This document shows, one piece after another, positions 1 to 9,493 of a stretch of 53,849 bases of DNA (within the stretch, counting starts at the first letter, position 1; the number at the start of each line of letters is the position of its first letter). A model generated the notes under the pieces. That model was not told the origin of the DNA. It was given only the letters and a program-made list of their open reading frames with translations, and ran no database searches. The stretch is taken from assembly GCA_016210845.1 (NCBI GenBank), contig JACQTK010000026.1, forward strand, positions 1 to 53,849. The letters run 5' to 3'. Source of the DNA: Acidobacteriota bacterium (GTDB lineage: Bacteria > Acidobacteriota > Vicinamibacteria > Vicinamibacterales > UBA2999). A program made the position numbers and the translations under genes.

Positions 1-2358
1 GTCCGCTACGCGCTGCGCGCCCTGCGCCGCGCGCCCGCCTTCACGCTTGTGGCGGTTCTCGTGCTCGCCCTCGGCACTGGCGCCAATACGTCGATCTTCG
101 CTTTCCTCGACGAGCTGCTCCTCCGCCCCGCGCCGGTCTTCGAGCCCGATCGGCTGGTCCTTGTGCGACGAGCGGACGGCGCCCTGCTTTCCTACGGCAC
201 CTACCGCGATCTTCAGGTCGAGACGCGCGTGCTCGACGGGATGGCCGCCGCCCTCCCCTTCGAGGCCGATCTCGCCAGCGGCGGACGCGCCGAGTTCATC
301 GTCGCCGAGGCAGTGTCAGGCACCTACGGCCCGGTGCTGGGTGTACGTGCCGCGCTCGGCCGGTGGTTCGATCGGGAGGACGAGCCCGCGGCTGTGATCA
401 GTCAGAGCGTGTGGGAGAGCTGGTTCAATCGCGACCCGGGCGTCATCGGGCGCGTGGTGCAGTCGCAGTCGCAGTCCTACACGATCGTCGGCGTCGCACC
501 CCCTGAGTTCACGGGCCGTATGGCACCGATGCGTACGGACCTGTGGATTCCCTTCCAGGCCTGGTCGCGCCAGCGTCCACCGGGTGGCCAGGATCTGAGC
601 GTCATGGTATTGGGCCGGCTGGGGGCCGATCGCTCGGCATCACAGGCGGCCATGGAGCTCAACGCCGTCGACACACGGCTCCAACGGAACGTTCCCGCGT
701 CGAGGAATGCACCGTCTCCCATCACGGTCGAGCATGTCCGCGGCGCGGCGCAGGGGAACATCCGCCAGCCGTCGCGCGCCCTGATCGCACTCCTCACGAT
801 CGTGGCCGGCCTCGTGCTCGCCATTGCCTGCGTGAACGTCGGCAGCCTGCTCCTGGTGCGCGGGTCCGGGCGCCACGGGGATTTCGCGGTGCGCAGCGCG
901 CTGGGAGCGTCCCGCGGCCGTCTGTTTCGACAGGTCCTGACGGAGACGTTCCTCGTCGTGCTATTGGGCAGCGGAAGCGGGCTCCTGGCCGCCTGGGGCA
1001 CGAACCACCTGCTGGTGGCGCTCCTGCCCACCCTTCCCTTTGCGTGGCCGCTGCAGTTCGACGCCGCGATTCGCCCGCGAACGCTGGGATTCGCCGCGCT
1101 GGTCGCGGGTGCCACCACGCTGGTGTGCGGCCTCGTGCCCGCATGGCGAATCTCCGGCGCCAGCCGTCTCTGGGCGTTGAAAGGCCAGATCCAGTCGCGT
1201 GGCCACGTGCGAGGGCGGACCGTGGCCACGGTCGGCCAGGTCGCCGCCTCGTTAATGCTCCTCCTGACGGCGGGCACCGTGCTGCAAGGCCTCTGGCGGC
1301 TTCAGGCGGTCGATCCGGGATTCGCCGTGGAGAGCCGTCTGTATGCCAGTCTCTTCGTTCCAGCCGACCCATCGTCTTCCGCAGACGCCAGCCGACAGGT
1401 GTACGTTCAGGCGCTGGAGCGCGTTCGCGCCCTGCCGAACATCCAACAGGCGTCGCTGACTCACCTGCTGCCTCTCTCGCCCGCGGGATCCGAATGCGTG
1501 CGGCGCCCTGGCGGCGAGACGATCCAGGCGACGACGTCGACGATCGACACAGGGTTCCTGTCGACGATGGGGATCAGGCTTGCCGGCGGGCGAAACTTCG
1601 ATACAGCGGACTCGACGGGCCCGCCGGTCGTGATCGTCAACGAGGCGCTCGCCAGGCGTGTGTGGCCCGGCGCCAGCGCGCCCGGAGAGCGGATCGAGAT
1701 CGGGTGCGACACGGGGCTGACCGCGGAGGTCGTGGGCGTGGCTCGCGATTCCGCGATTCGCTCACTGGCTGACGCGCCGCAGCCGCACATCTATCGTGCC
1801 TTTTCACAGCACCATGCTGGACTCGCCACGATCGTCATGGAGACACGGGTCCCGCCGGCGTTGCTGGTCACTCCCGTGCGACAGGCCCTGCAGGAGTTCG
1901 GGGAGCGGCTGCGGGTCTACGACGTCGAACTGCTCGGCGATCATGTCGAGCGCTCGTATTGGGCAGTCCGGTGGCAGTTGCGAATCCTCGCCCTTTTCGG
2001 CCTGCTCGCGCTCGCGTTGGCGGCGATGGGGTTGTACGGCGTGATCGCGTATCGGGTGGCGCTGCGAACCCGCGACATCGGCGTCCGCCTCGCGCTCGGA
2101 GCGACGCCGTTGGGAATGCTGACTGCGGTGCTTCGGCAGGGTCTCGTCTTGGCCGTGCTCGGGATAGCGATCGGATCCGTACTTGGAGCGGGCCTGTCCG
2201 CGCTGCTCGCGCGGATCGAGAGCGGCCTCGAGCCCACGAGCCCGTCTACGTATCTGGCGACGGGGCTCATCTGGATCGCCGTCACGCTGCTGGCCTGCTT
2301 CATCCCCGCGCGCCGTGCGGCGAGCGTCGATCCGGTGGCGACGCTCAGAGCGGAGTAG
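1..2358 (+). CDS. ADOP/MacB-FtsX-type ABC transporter permease (5' end outside window)
   Basis: Frame open from base 1 (VRYALRALRRAPAFTLVAVLVLALGTGANTSIFAFLDELLLRPAP); FtsX-like blocks 'AVRSALGASRGRLFRQVLTET' and C-terminal 'PARRAASVDPVATLRAE*'. Confidence 0.9.
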   Translation, partial: VRYALRALRRAPAFTLVAVLVLALGTGANTSIFAFLDELLLRPAPVFEPDRLVLVRRADGALLSYGTYRDLQVETRVLDGMAAALPFEADLASGGRAEFIVAEAVSGTYGPVLGVRAALGRWFDREDEPAAVISQSVWESWFNRDPGVIGRVVQSQSQSYTIVGVAPPEFTGRMAPMRTDLWIPFQAWSRQRPPGGQDLSVMVLGRLGADRSASQAAMELNAVDTRLQRNVPASRNAPSPITVEHVRGAAQGNIRQPSRALIALLTIVAGLVLAIACVNVGSLLLVRGSGRHGDFAVRSALGASRGRLFRQVLTETFLVVLLGSGSGLLAAWGTNHLLVALLPTLPFAWPLQFDAAIRPRTLGFAALVAGATTLVCGLVPAWRISGASRLWALKGQIQSRGHVRGRTVATVGQVAASLMLLLTAGTVLQGLWRLQAVDPGFAVESRLYASLFVPADPSSSADASRQVYVQALERVRALPNIQQASLTHLLPLSPAGSECVRRPGGETIQATTSTIDTGFLSTMGIRLAGGRNFDTADSTGPPVVIVNEALARRVWPGASAPGERIEIGCDTGLTAEVVGVARDSAIRSLADAPQPHIYRAFSQHHAGLATIVMETRVPPALLVTPVRQALQEFGERLRVYDVELLGDHVERSYWAVRWQLRILALFGLLALALAAMGLYGVIAYRVALRTRDIGVRLALGATPLGMLTAVLRQGLVLAVLGIAIGSVLGAGLSALLARIESGLEPTSPSTYLATGLIWIAVTLLACFIPARRAASVDPVATLRAE

Positions 2359-2429
2359 GGCTGCACGCGCCCGGGCGTTCACCGCCGGCCGTTCATACTG
2401 GCGTCATGGACGCCACGCCGGCGCTCGTC

Positions 2430-2600
2430 GGTCCACCATCATCGACATCGACGGCGTGTCGATTCCCGTGGCCTCGCTGGCCGACATTATCCGCAGCAAG
2501 AGGGCCGCGGGACCTCGCCGTGCTGAACGTTTTGGAGAAAGCGCTTGAAGAAGCCACGCAGCCGACGGGCCGTGCTCGCCGCCGTCGCTCGAGAAAATGA
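2430..2600 (+). pseudogene. C-terminal remnant of a nucleotidyltransferase-like gene
   Basis: 'TIIDIDGVSIPVASLADIIRSKRAAGPRRDLAVLNVLEKALEEAT' readable only across two frames; related to 'IADVVIPVASLSTLIRTKDTIRP' at 47.6 kb. Confidence 0.55.
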
Positions 2601-2746
2601 ACGCGGGCTCCGCGATCTGATTCGCCGGTGGCAGGCCATGCCGCCCGAACGGCGGACGAATTTTCTGCGGAAGCGCCTCGGGCCGGGCAAGAGCGCCTTG
2701 TAGTCGACGCCTTGGCGCCCTCGTCGGCTGTGGTATGGTGATTGGT

Positions 2747-3028
2747 ATGGCCACGACGAAGGTCACCATCACCCTCGACGACCATCAGCTCGACGACATC
2801 CGCGAGCTCGTTGCGGCGGGAAAAGCGCCCACTGTCTCGGCCTTCGTGAAACACGCTGTCGGCATCGCGCTCCATGACGCCGCCGGGTGGAGAGACATGC
2901 TCCAGACTGCACTGGCTGAGACAGGCGGTCCGCTGACGGAGAAGGAACGCCGCTGGGCCGACACCGTACTGGCCGCCCCAAGACGGCGACGGCGTAAGCC
3001 ACGCGCGCGGCGCAGGACGGCGGCGTGA
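2747..3028 (+). CDS. VapB/CopG-like antitoxin
   Basis: MATTKVTITLDDHQLDDIRELVAAGKAPTVSAFVKHAV ribbon-helix-helix-like; GTGA overlap with the PIN gene. Confidence 0.65.
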   Translation: MATTKVTITLDDHQLDDIRELVAAGKAPTVSAFVKHAVGIALHDAAGWRDMLQTALAETGGPLTEKERRWADTVLAAPRRRRRKPRARRRTAA

Positions 3029-3402
3029 GTGGCATGGTCTTCGACGCCGGGGGCCTGATCGCCCTCGAACGGAACGATCGCCGGGTCCTGGCACTCGTCG
3101 CCCGGGCGCACGAGCGCGGCCTGCGCGTCACGGTGCCAGCGACGGCGCTGGCGCAGGTCATCCGGAACCCGGCCCGGCAGGCACGCCTCACCCGGCTGAT
3201 TCGCCAGCCTGGGACGGACCTCGTCGCCCTGGATGGCCCCGATGCCACGAGGACCGGCCTCCTCCTCGCGGTCAGCCGGACCACCGACATCGTGGACGCG
3301 CATGTTGTCGTCTGCGCGCGAAGAGCTGGGCAGACCGTGGTCACGAGCGACGCGGCGGATCTCAGGCGGATCGATCCCGACCTGCCCCTCCTGAGCGTCT
3401 GA
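3025..3402 (+). CDS. PIN-domain VapC-like toxin
   Basis: MSGMVFDAGGLIALERND...DIVDAHVVVCARRAGQTVVTSDAADLRRI. Confidence 0.8.
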   Translation: MSGMVFDAGGLIALERNDRRVLALVARAHERGLRVTVPATALAQVIRNPARQARLTRLIRQPGTDLVALDGPDATRTGLLLAVSRTTDIVDAHVVVCARRAGQTVVTSDAADLRRIDPDLPLLSV

Positions 3403-3507
3403 AGAGCGGCGCCTGCCGGCCGCGGGACCTGACGGTGTTGCACGTTCTGGAGAAGGCGCTCGAAGAGGCGACGACCGTTCCGGGTGGAGCGCAGCGGCGG
3501 CCTGAGC

Positions 3508-3607
3508 GTCCGCCAGCGGAACGACCAGTCCCACAAACGGATAGTCCTCCGAAAAAGCATTACATTTTGGGCCGGAAATGGGCCGCCACGCGGGCACGCG
3601 CCTTGAT
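3508..3607 (+). promoter_or_regulatory. Putative enhancer dyads (3508-3522, 3528-3542) plus sigma-54-like -24/-12 element (3593-3607)
   Basis: GTCCGCCAGCGGAAC and GTCCCACAAACGGAT 20 bp apart; GGCACG-N4-TTGAT with GG-N10-GA spacing; 40 bp before an ADOP ATG; same layout at 18.1 kb. Confidence 0.5.
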
Positions 3608-3648
3608 TCACGCGCCCGCGTACACTCTCAGGCTTGGAGCAGCCCGCG

Positions 3649-6121
3649 ATGCCTGGAACCCTCTGGCAGGACGTTCGCCACGGCGCCCGGATGCTGATGA
3701 AGAATCCGGGCTTCTCGCTCATCGCCGTCGTGTCGATTGCTCTCGGCGTCGGCGCGAACGTCGGGATGTTCAGTGTCGCCGACGGTCTCGTGCTGCGCCC
3801 GCTGCCGGTGCCTCGTCCCGGCGATGTGGTCACGATTAGCGCCATCACGCCGGGCATCGGATTCCGCAATTTCCGGCTGTCGTACCCCGACTACGTCGAC
3901 CTACGCGATCAGTCGCGAAGCTTCGACGGGGTGGTGGCGTACAGGTTCGTGACGACGGGCGTCGTGGACCGGTCGGGCGAACTGGCACAGCGCAAGGTCG
4001 GTATGGCGGTCAGCAGCAATCTCTTCGACGCCATGGGGGTCTCGCCCGCGCTCGGGCGGGCGTTTCGTGCGGATGAAGACGAAGTGGTCGGGCGCGACCT
4101 GGTTGTGATTCTTGACCACGGTGAGTGGACGCAGCAGTTTGGCGGCGACCCCGGGATCGTCGGTCGCGACATCAGCATCGGCAGAAAAGTCTTCACCGTG
4201 ATCGGGGTCGCCTCGGCCGCCTTCACGGGCATCGCCGCAGACGTTCACCCCGCCTTCTACATCCCACTCGCCGCATGGTCGTCCGTTCAGAACGGCGTGC
4301 CGCCCGATGAACGCGCGCGGCGGGATCTCCGTGGGCTGGTCGTGAAGGGCCGCCTGAAATCCGGCGTCACGATCGCACAAGCGAGAGCGGACGTGGCGCA
4401 GATCGGGTCGAGCCTGGAAGAGGCCTATCCGGCGACCAATCGAAACCGGGGCTTTGCGGTTCGAACCGAGTTTGGAGCACGCACCGCGCAAGGCCCGGGC
4501 GCCGACAATGCGCCGATCGTGGCGGCGCTGATGACGTTCGCGCTCGTGGTGCTCCTCGTGGCGTGCGCCAACGTGGCCGGACTGCTCACCAGCCGCGCGC
4601 CGGTGCGGGCACGCGAGATCGCACTCCGTCTGGCCATTGGCGCCGGAAGGGGGCGCTTGGTTCGACAGCTCGTCACCGAGAGCCTGATGCTCGCTGCGAT
4701 CGGAGGCGCGGCGGGCCTCGCCCTCGGATACGGCGCCATTGCCCTCTTTCAGCAGCTCGAGTTTCCGACGGATGTCCCGTTGAAGCTCACGTTCGAGTTG
4801 GACCGCCGCGCGTTTTGGGTTGGTGTGGCGGCGGCCGCCGCGAGCGCAATCCTGTCGAGCCTGGTTCCCGCGTGGCAGGCGGCACGCACGGACCTCGTGA
4901 GTTCCCTGAAGGACCCTGCCGCGACAGCACCACGTCACGCGCGACTCTGGGGACGAAGCGCGCTCGTCTGCGGGCAGGTGGCCCTGTCGCTCGTGCTGCT
5001 GACCGCTTCCGTCTCCTTGTATCGCGCGTTCCAGGCTGAACTGGGCCAGGGGCCGGGCTATCGCACGGATGGGATCCTGATGATGGCGTTCGACGCCGAC
5101 CTGGCCAGGTACGACGAGACCCGAGCCCGCCAGTTCTACCGCCTGCTCAAGGAAAGGACGCTCACCTTGCCGGGCGTGAGGTCGGTCACGGTGACGTCCT
5201 CCGTACCAATGAAGACGGACACCGTCGAGTTTGCGCGAGTGGCCCCCGAGAGGTTCGAGCTTCCCCCGGGAACCGGGAACGTGAGCGTGCTGTCGGCGCG
5301 TGTCGACGAGGACTACTTCGACACGATGGACATTCCGCTTATTCGCGGCCGTGCGTTCAGTCCCACGGACACGGCCGAGACACCCCGCGTGGTCGTGGTG
5401 AACGAGACGTTCGCCGCGCGGTACTGGCCAGCTCAGGACGCCATCGGCAAGCACGTCAGGCTGGACGATCAGGGTCGCGCGCTCGCCGAGGTCGTCGGCA
5501 TTGCCGCCGATGCCAAGTACACCTGGATCGGAGAGGGGCCGTCCGAGTTCATCTATCTCCCGCGGACCCAGGCCTTCGCGGCCGAGAGCACGCTGCTCGT
5601 CCAATCGGAAAGGGAGCCGGCGTCGCTGGCGGGTCCCCTGCGGGACGTGGTGCGTGCGATCGATCCGAACATGCCGGTCTTCGGTGTCCGCACGATGGAG
5701 GATTTCTACTTCACGCGCGCGGTGCATACCACGAACCTGATCGTCGGCAGCGTCAGCGGCATGGGTTCGATGGGCTGATCCTGGCAATGATCGGCCTGTA
5801 TGGGCTCGTGGCGTACGCGACGGGGCGGCGCACGCGCGAGATCGGGATCCGCATCGCGGTGGGCGCCGCTCCCAGGTCGGTGCTGGCAATGGTCATCCGC
5901 AGGGGCTCGTCCTGCTCGCGTCGGGCGTCGCCGCGGGCATCGCCGCGAGCACCGGAGCGGGGCGTCTCCTGCAGGCGGCGTTCCCGATTGCGGGCAGGAT
6001 CGATTTCAGCACCTACGGAGTTGTCATCGCCATGATCATCGCCGTCACAATGACGGCCGTCTATGTTCCGGCCAGACGCGCCGCGCGGGTCAACCCGATC
6101 GCCGCCCTCAGAACCGAATAG
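3649..6121 (+). pseudogene. ADOP permease with two apparent frameshifts
   Basis: MPGTLWQDVRHGARMLMKNPGFSL... to 'GSVSGMGSMG*' at 5778; continues in another frame 'LILAMIGLYGLVAYATGRRTREIGIRIAVGA', then shifts near 5905 to 'GLVLLASGVAAGIAASTGAGRLLQ...PARRAARVNPIAALRTE*'. Confidence 0.8.
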
Positions 6122-6129
6122 GAGTCGTG

Positions 6130-6870
6130 ATGCTCTTCAAGCGCTCGTCGTCGCTGTCCGCCGTGCCCGACCTCGCCGCGCTGCCGGCCAACGCGCCGCT
6201 CGTCTCCACGCGCGGCATCGAAAAATCATATCCCGTCGGCCCGGGGCAGACCTACGTCCTGCGCCGCATCACGCTCGACATCAAGCCAGGCGAGTTCGTG
6301 TCGATCATGGGGCCCTCGGGCGCGGGCAAATCTACACTGCTCCACATTCTCGGGATGCACGACGGCGCCTGGAGCGGCGAGTACTACTTCATGGACCAGC
6401 CCATTCACGCGCTCGCGCCGAAGCAGCGCGCCGCGGTCCAGAAGCGCAACATCGGCTTCGTGTTCCAGAGCTACCACCTGCTCGACGACCTCACCGTCTA
6501 CGAGAACATCGAGCTGCCGCTCTCCTACCGCGACGTCCGCAAGTCCGAGCGCCAGAGCATCGTCGCCGACGTGCTCGATCGCTTCGGCATCGTCGCGAAG
6601 AAGGACCTCTACCCCTCGCAGCTCTCGGGAGGCCAGCAGCAGCTCGTCGGGGTCGCGCGCGCCATCGTCGCCAATCCGGCCGTGATCCTAGCCGACGAGC
6701 CCACCGGCAACCTGCACTCCGACCAGGGCCGCGAAATCATGGAGCTGTTCAAGGCGCTCAACGAGCAGGGGACGACGATCCTGCAGGTGACGCATTCGGA
6801 GACCAACGCCGCCTATGGCCGCCGCATCATCAAGCTGCGCGACGGCTTCATGGAGCGGGAGACACCATGA
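6130..6870 (+). CDS. ABC transporter ATP-binding protein (MacB/LolD type)
   Basis: Walker [10 protein letters not shown], signature LSGGQQQ, Walker [12 protein letters not shown]. Confidence 0.93.
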   Translation: MLFKRSSSLSAVPDLAALPANAPLVSTRGIEKSYPVGPGQTYVLRRITLDIKPGEFVSIMGPSGAGKSTLLHILGMHDGAWSGEYYFMDQPIHALAPKQRAAVQKRNIGFVFQSYHLLDDLTVYENIELPLSYRDVRKSERQSIVADVLDRFGIVAKKDLYPSQLSGGQQQLVGVARAIVANPAVILADEPTGNLHSDQGREIMELFKALNEQGTTILQVTHSETNAAYGRRIIKLRDGFMERETP

Positions 6871-9486
6871 CCGCCCTGGGGCCGGACATCAGGCTGGCGG
6901 CTCGGATGCTCTTCAAGTATCCGGGCCTGACGCTCGTCAGCAGCCTGAGCATGGCCGTCGCCATCGCGGTCAGCGTCGGTTTCTTCGTCTTCTTCTACTC
7001 GTTCATCTACGCAACGCTGCCGCTCGATGAAGGCGACCGGATCGTCGGCATCGTGAACTGGGATGCCGCCGCGAACACCCAGGAACCCCGGTCGCTCCAC
7101 GACTTCCTCACCTGGCGCGAAGAGCTCGAGTCGTTCGAGAGTGTCGGCGCGTATCGGCCGATTCGGCGCAACCTGTTCTCCATCGGCGGCCCGGCACAGT
7201 CCCTCCCTGGGGCCGAGATCACGGCGGGCGGGCTGCGGCTCGCGCGGGTGCCTCCCCTGCACGGCCGGCTTCTCTTGGACGAGGACGAGCGCGCGGGCGC
7301 CCTTGAGGTCGTCGTGATCGGCTACGACGTCTGGCAAGGCCAGTTCGCGTCTGACCCTTCCGCAGTCGGACGGACGATCCGGCTCGGCACCGTGCCCCAC
7401 GTGGTCGTCGGCGTCATGCCGGAGGGCTTTGGCTTCCCGGTGAGCCAGCGGTTCTGGGTCCCGTTGCGCGCCGACGCGGCGAGCTTCGAACGCCGCCAGG
7501 GACCCGCCCTCGAGGTGTTCGGCCGCCTCGCGCCAGGCGCAACCGAGGACAGCGCGCAAGCGGAGTTGACGACGATTGGCCGTCGGACCGCTGCCGCCTT
7601 CCCGCAGACCCACGGGCAGCTCAGGCCGCGGATTGTGCCCTACACCGGGCTCTGGACCGCTATGCGGCCCGGAACGCGAATTTTGTTCTCGTTGTGCCCT
7701 CCGCATAGCGGTCCTAGCCGCGCGAAGCGCGGCAGAACAATACTGGCAACCAGCCAAGGGGCTCCGGGGATATCAAGGGGCGGAGCCCCTTGGTTGGTTC
7801 AACGAGGTGGACCTCTGGTATGTGCACGTCTTCCAGGCGCTCGTGACGTCGCTGCTCATCGTCGTCGCGGTCAACGTCGCCAGCCTGGTGTACGCGCGAA
7901 CGGCAACGCGGCACGGCGAAATTGCCGTGCGCAGCGCGCTCGGCGCGAGCCGCCGCCGGATCGTGGCGCAGCTCTTCGTCGAGGCCTTCGTGCTCTCCGC
8001 GCTGGCCGCGGGTCTGGGATTGCTGTTCACCGAGGCCGCTCTGTCGTACGTGAGTCGCGTGATCGGGCTATTGGGCGACGTGCCCTTCTGGCTCGATTTC
8101 GATCTCTCCTGGAACCTGGCGCTCTACATCACGGGACTCGCCGTCCTTGGCGCCGTCATCGTGGGGGTCCTGCCCGCGATGCAGGCGACGGGATGCCGAG
8201 TGCAGGCCAGGCTTCGCGACCTTGGCGGCGGCACCGGCATGCAGCTCGGACGCACGTGGACGGCGCTCATCGTGGCGCAGGTTGCCTTTGCCGTTGCTGC
8301 CCTGCCGGTGGCAGTGTCCTCCGGATGGCAGCTGATTCAGCTCGGAACAGCGGAGCACCCATTTGCGGCCGACGAGTTTCTGACCGCGCGGCTCGTGATG
8401 GACCAGGAGACTCCGTCGAGCGCGCGGGCCGAGGCCTATCGCCGCGAGTTCGCCGCCCGCTACGGGGCTCGCCTCGTCGAGCTGACGGATCGTCTCGAGG
8501 CGGACCCTCGCGTCGCTGGCGTGACGTTCACGTCCCACTTTCCCACTGACGAGGCGCCTGCAGTGATCGACGTGGATGGGGTGCGGACGGAATCACGATC
8601 CGGTCATGACATTCGCGTCGGTCGCGTCGATCTGAACTTCTTCGAGACGTTCGACGTCCCTCTTGTGGCGGGCCGGAGTTTCGGATCCGGCGACCAGGAC
8701 GACGGGGCAACTTCAGTCGTCGTCAATCAGGCGTTCGTCCAGACCGTGCTCGGCGGTGTGAATCCGCTCGGTCGCCGCGTACGCTACGTGCGCTATAGGC
8801 GCGAGACCGGCGATGCGGAGTTCGACCTGGATATGGAGCGCTGGTACGAGATCGTCGGCGTCGTCGGCAATTTTCCGGCACGACATGTCGAGCCGCTCCA
8901 GGTGGAGGCGAAGCTGTACCACGCCATCGCGGCCGATCGCCTGTACCCCGCGCGTCTTTCGATGCGTATCAGGGGCGCGGACGCGACGACCTTCGCCGGG
9001 CGCCTGTACGAAATGACCACCACCTTGGATCCGGCGCTCCTGCTCCAGGAGGTCCAGTCCCTTGGCGACGTCTACGACGAAGAGCAGAGCGCGATGCGCA
9101 GGGGTGCCTTGCTCATCAGTATGGTGATGGGAAGCGTCCTTCTCCTCTCCACGGCCGGCCTCTACACGCTCATGGCGTTCACGGTCGTCCAGCGCCGGCG
9201 GGAGATTGGCATTCGGCTCGCCCTTGGCGCCGACGCCGCGCGCATTCTGGGAGGCGTCTTCTCGCGAGCGCTTCGGCAGCTTGCCGTGGGGATCGCGATC
9301 GGCGTCGCCATCGCCGCGGGGCTCAGCAGGCTCAGCGGGGGAGCTCTCCTCTTCGGAGGCCGCGCGGCAGTGCTCCTCCCCGTCGCTGCGGCGCTGATGC
9401 TCGCCGTAGGCCTGCTGGCGGCGATCGGCCCCGCGCGGCGTGGACTCAGGATCGAGCCGAGCGAGGCGCTGAAGGCGGAGGGGTAA
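6867..9486 (+). pseudogene. ADOP permease interrupted by a ~163-bp insertion
   Basis: N-terminal frame [23 protein letters not shown]... to 'IVPYTGLW' at 7655; frame resumes 'LWYVHVFQALVTSLLIVVAVNVASLVYARTATR' at 7813; ends 'EPSEALKAEG*'. Confidence 0.75.
7650..7812. mobile_element. Putative miniature hairpin-rich insertion
   Basis: Perfect 14-bp IR GGACCGCTATGCGG (7654-7667)/CCGCATAGCGGTCC (7701-7714); hairpin CCGCGC-GAA-GCGCGG (7718-7732); 19-bp IR with one mismatch (7748-7766/7781-7799); CTCTGG direct repeat at 7650 and 7813. Confidence 0.55.
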
Positions 9487-9493
9487 CGTCACC

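Noticed and set aside
5760-5800. Programmed frameshift in the permease at 3649
   Set aside because: No clear slippery heptamer, and a second frameshift follows about 130 bp later, which fits decay or sequence error.
7672-7688. LexA-like GAAC...GTTC in the insertion
   Set aside because: Spacing (N9) does not match known LexA boxes, and it is inside the hairpin-rich element.
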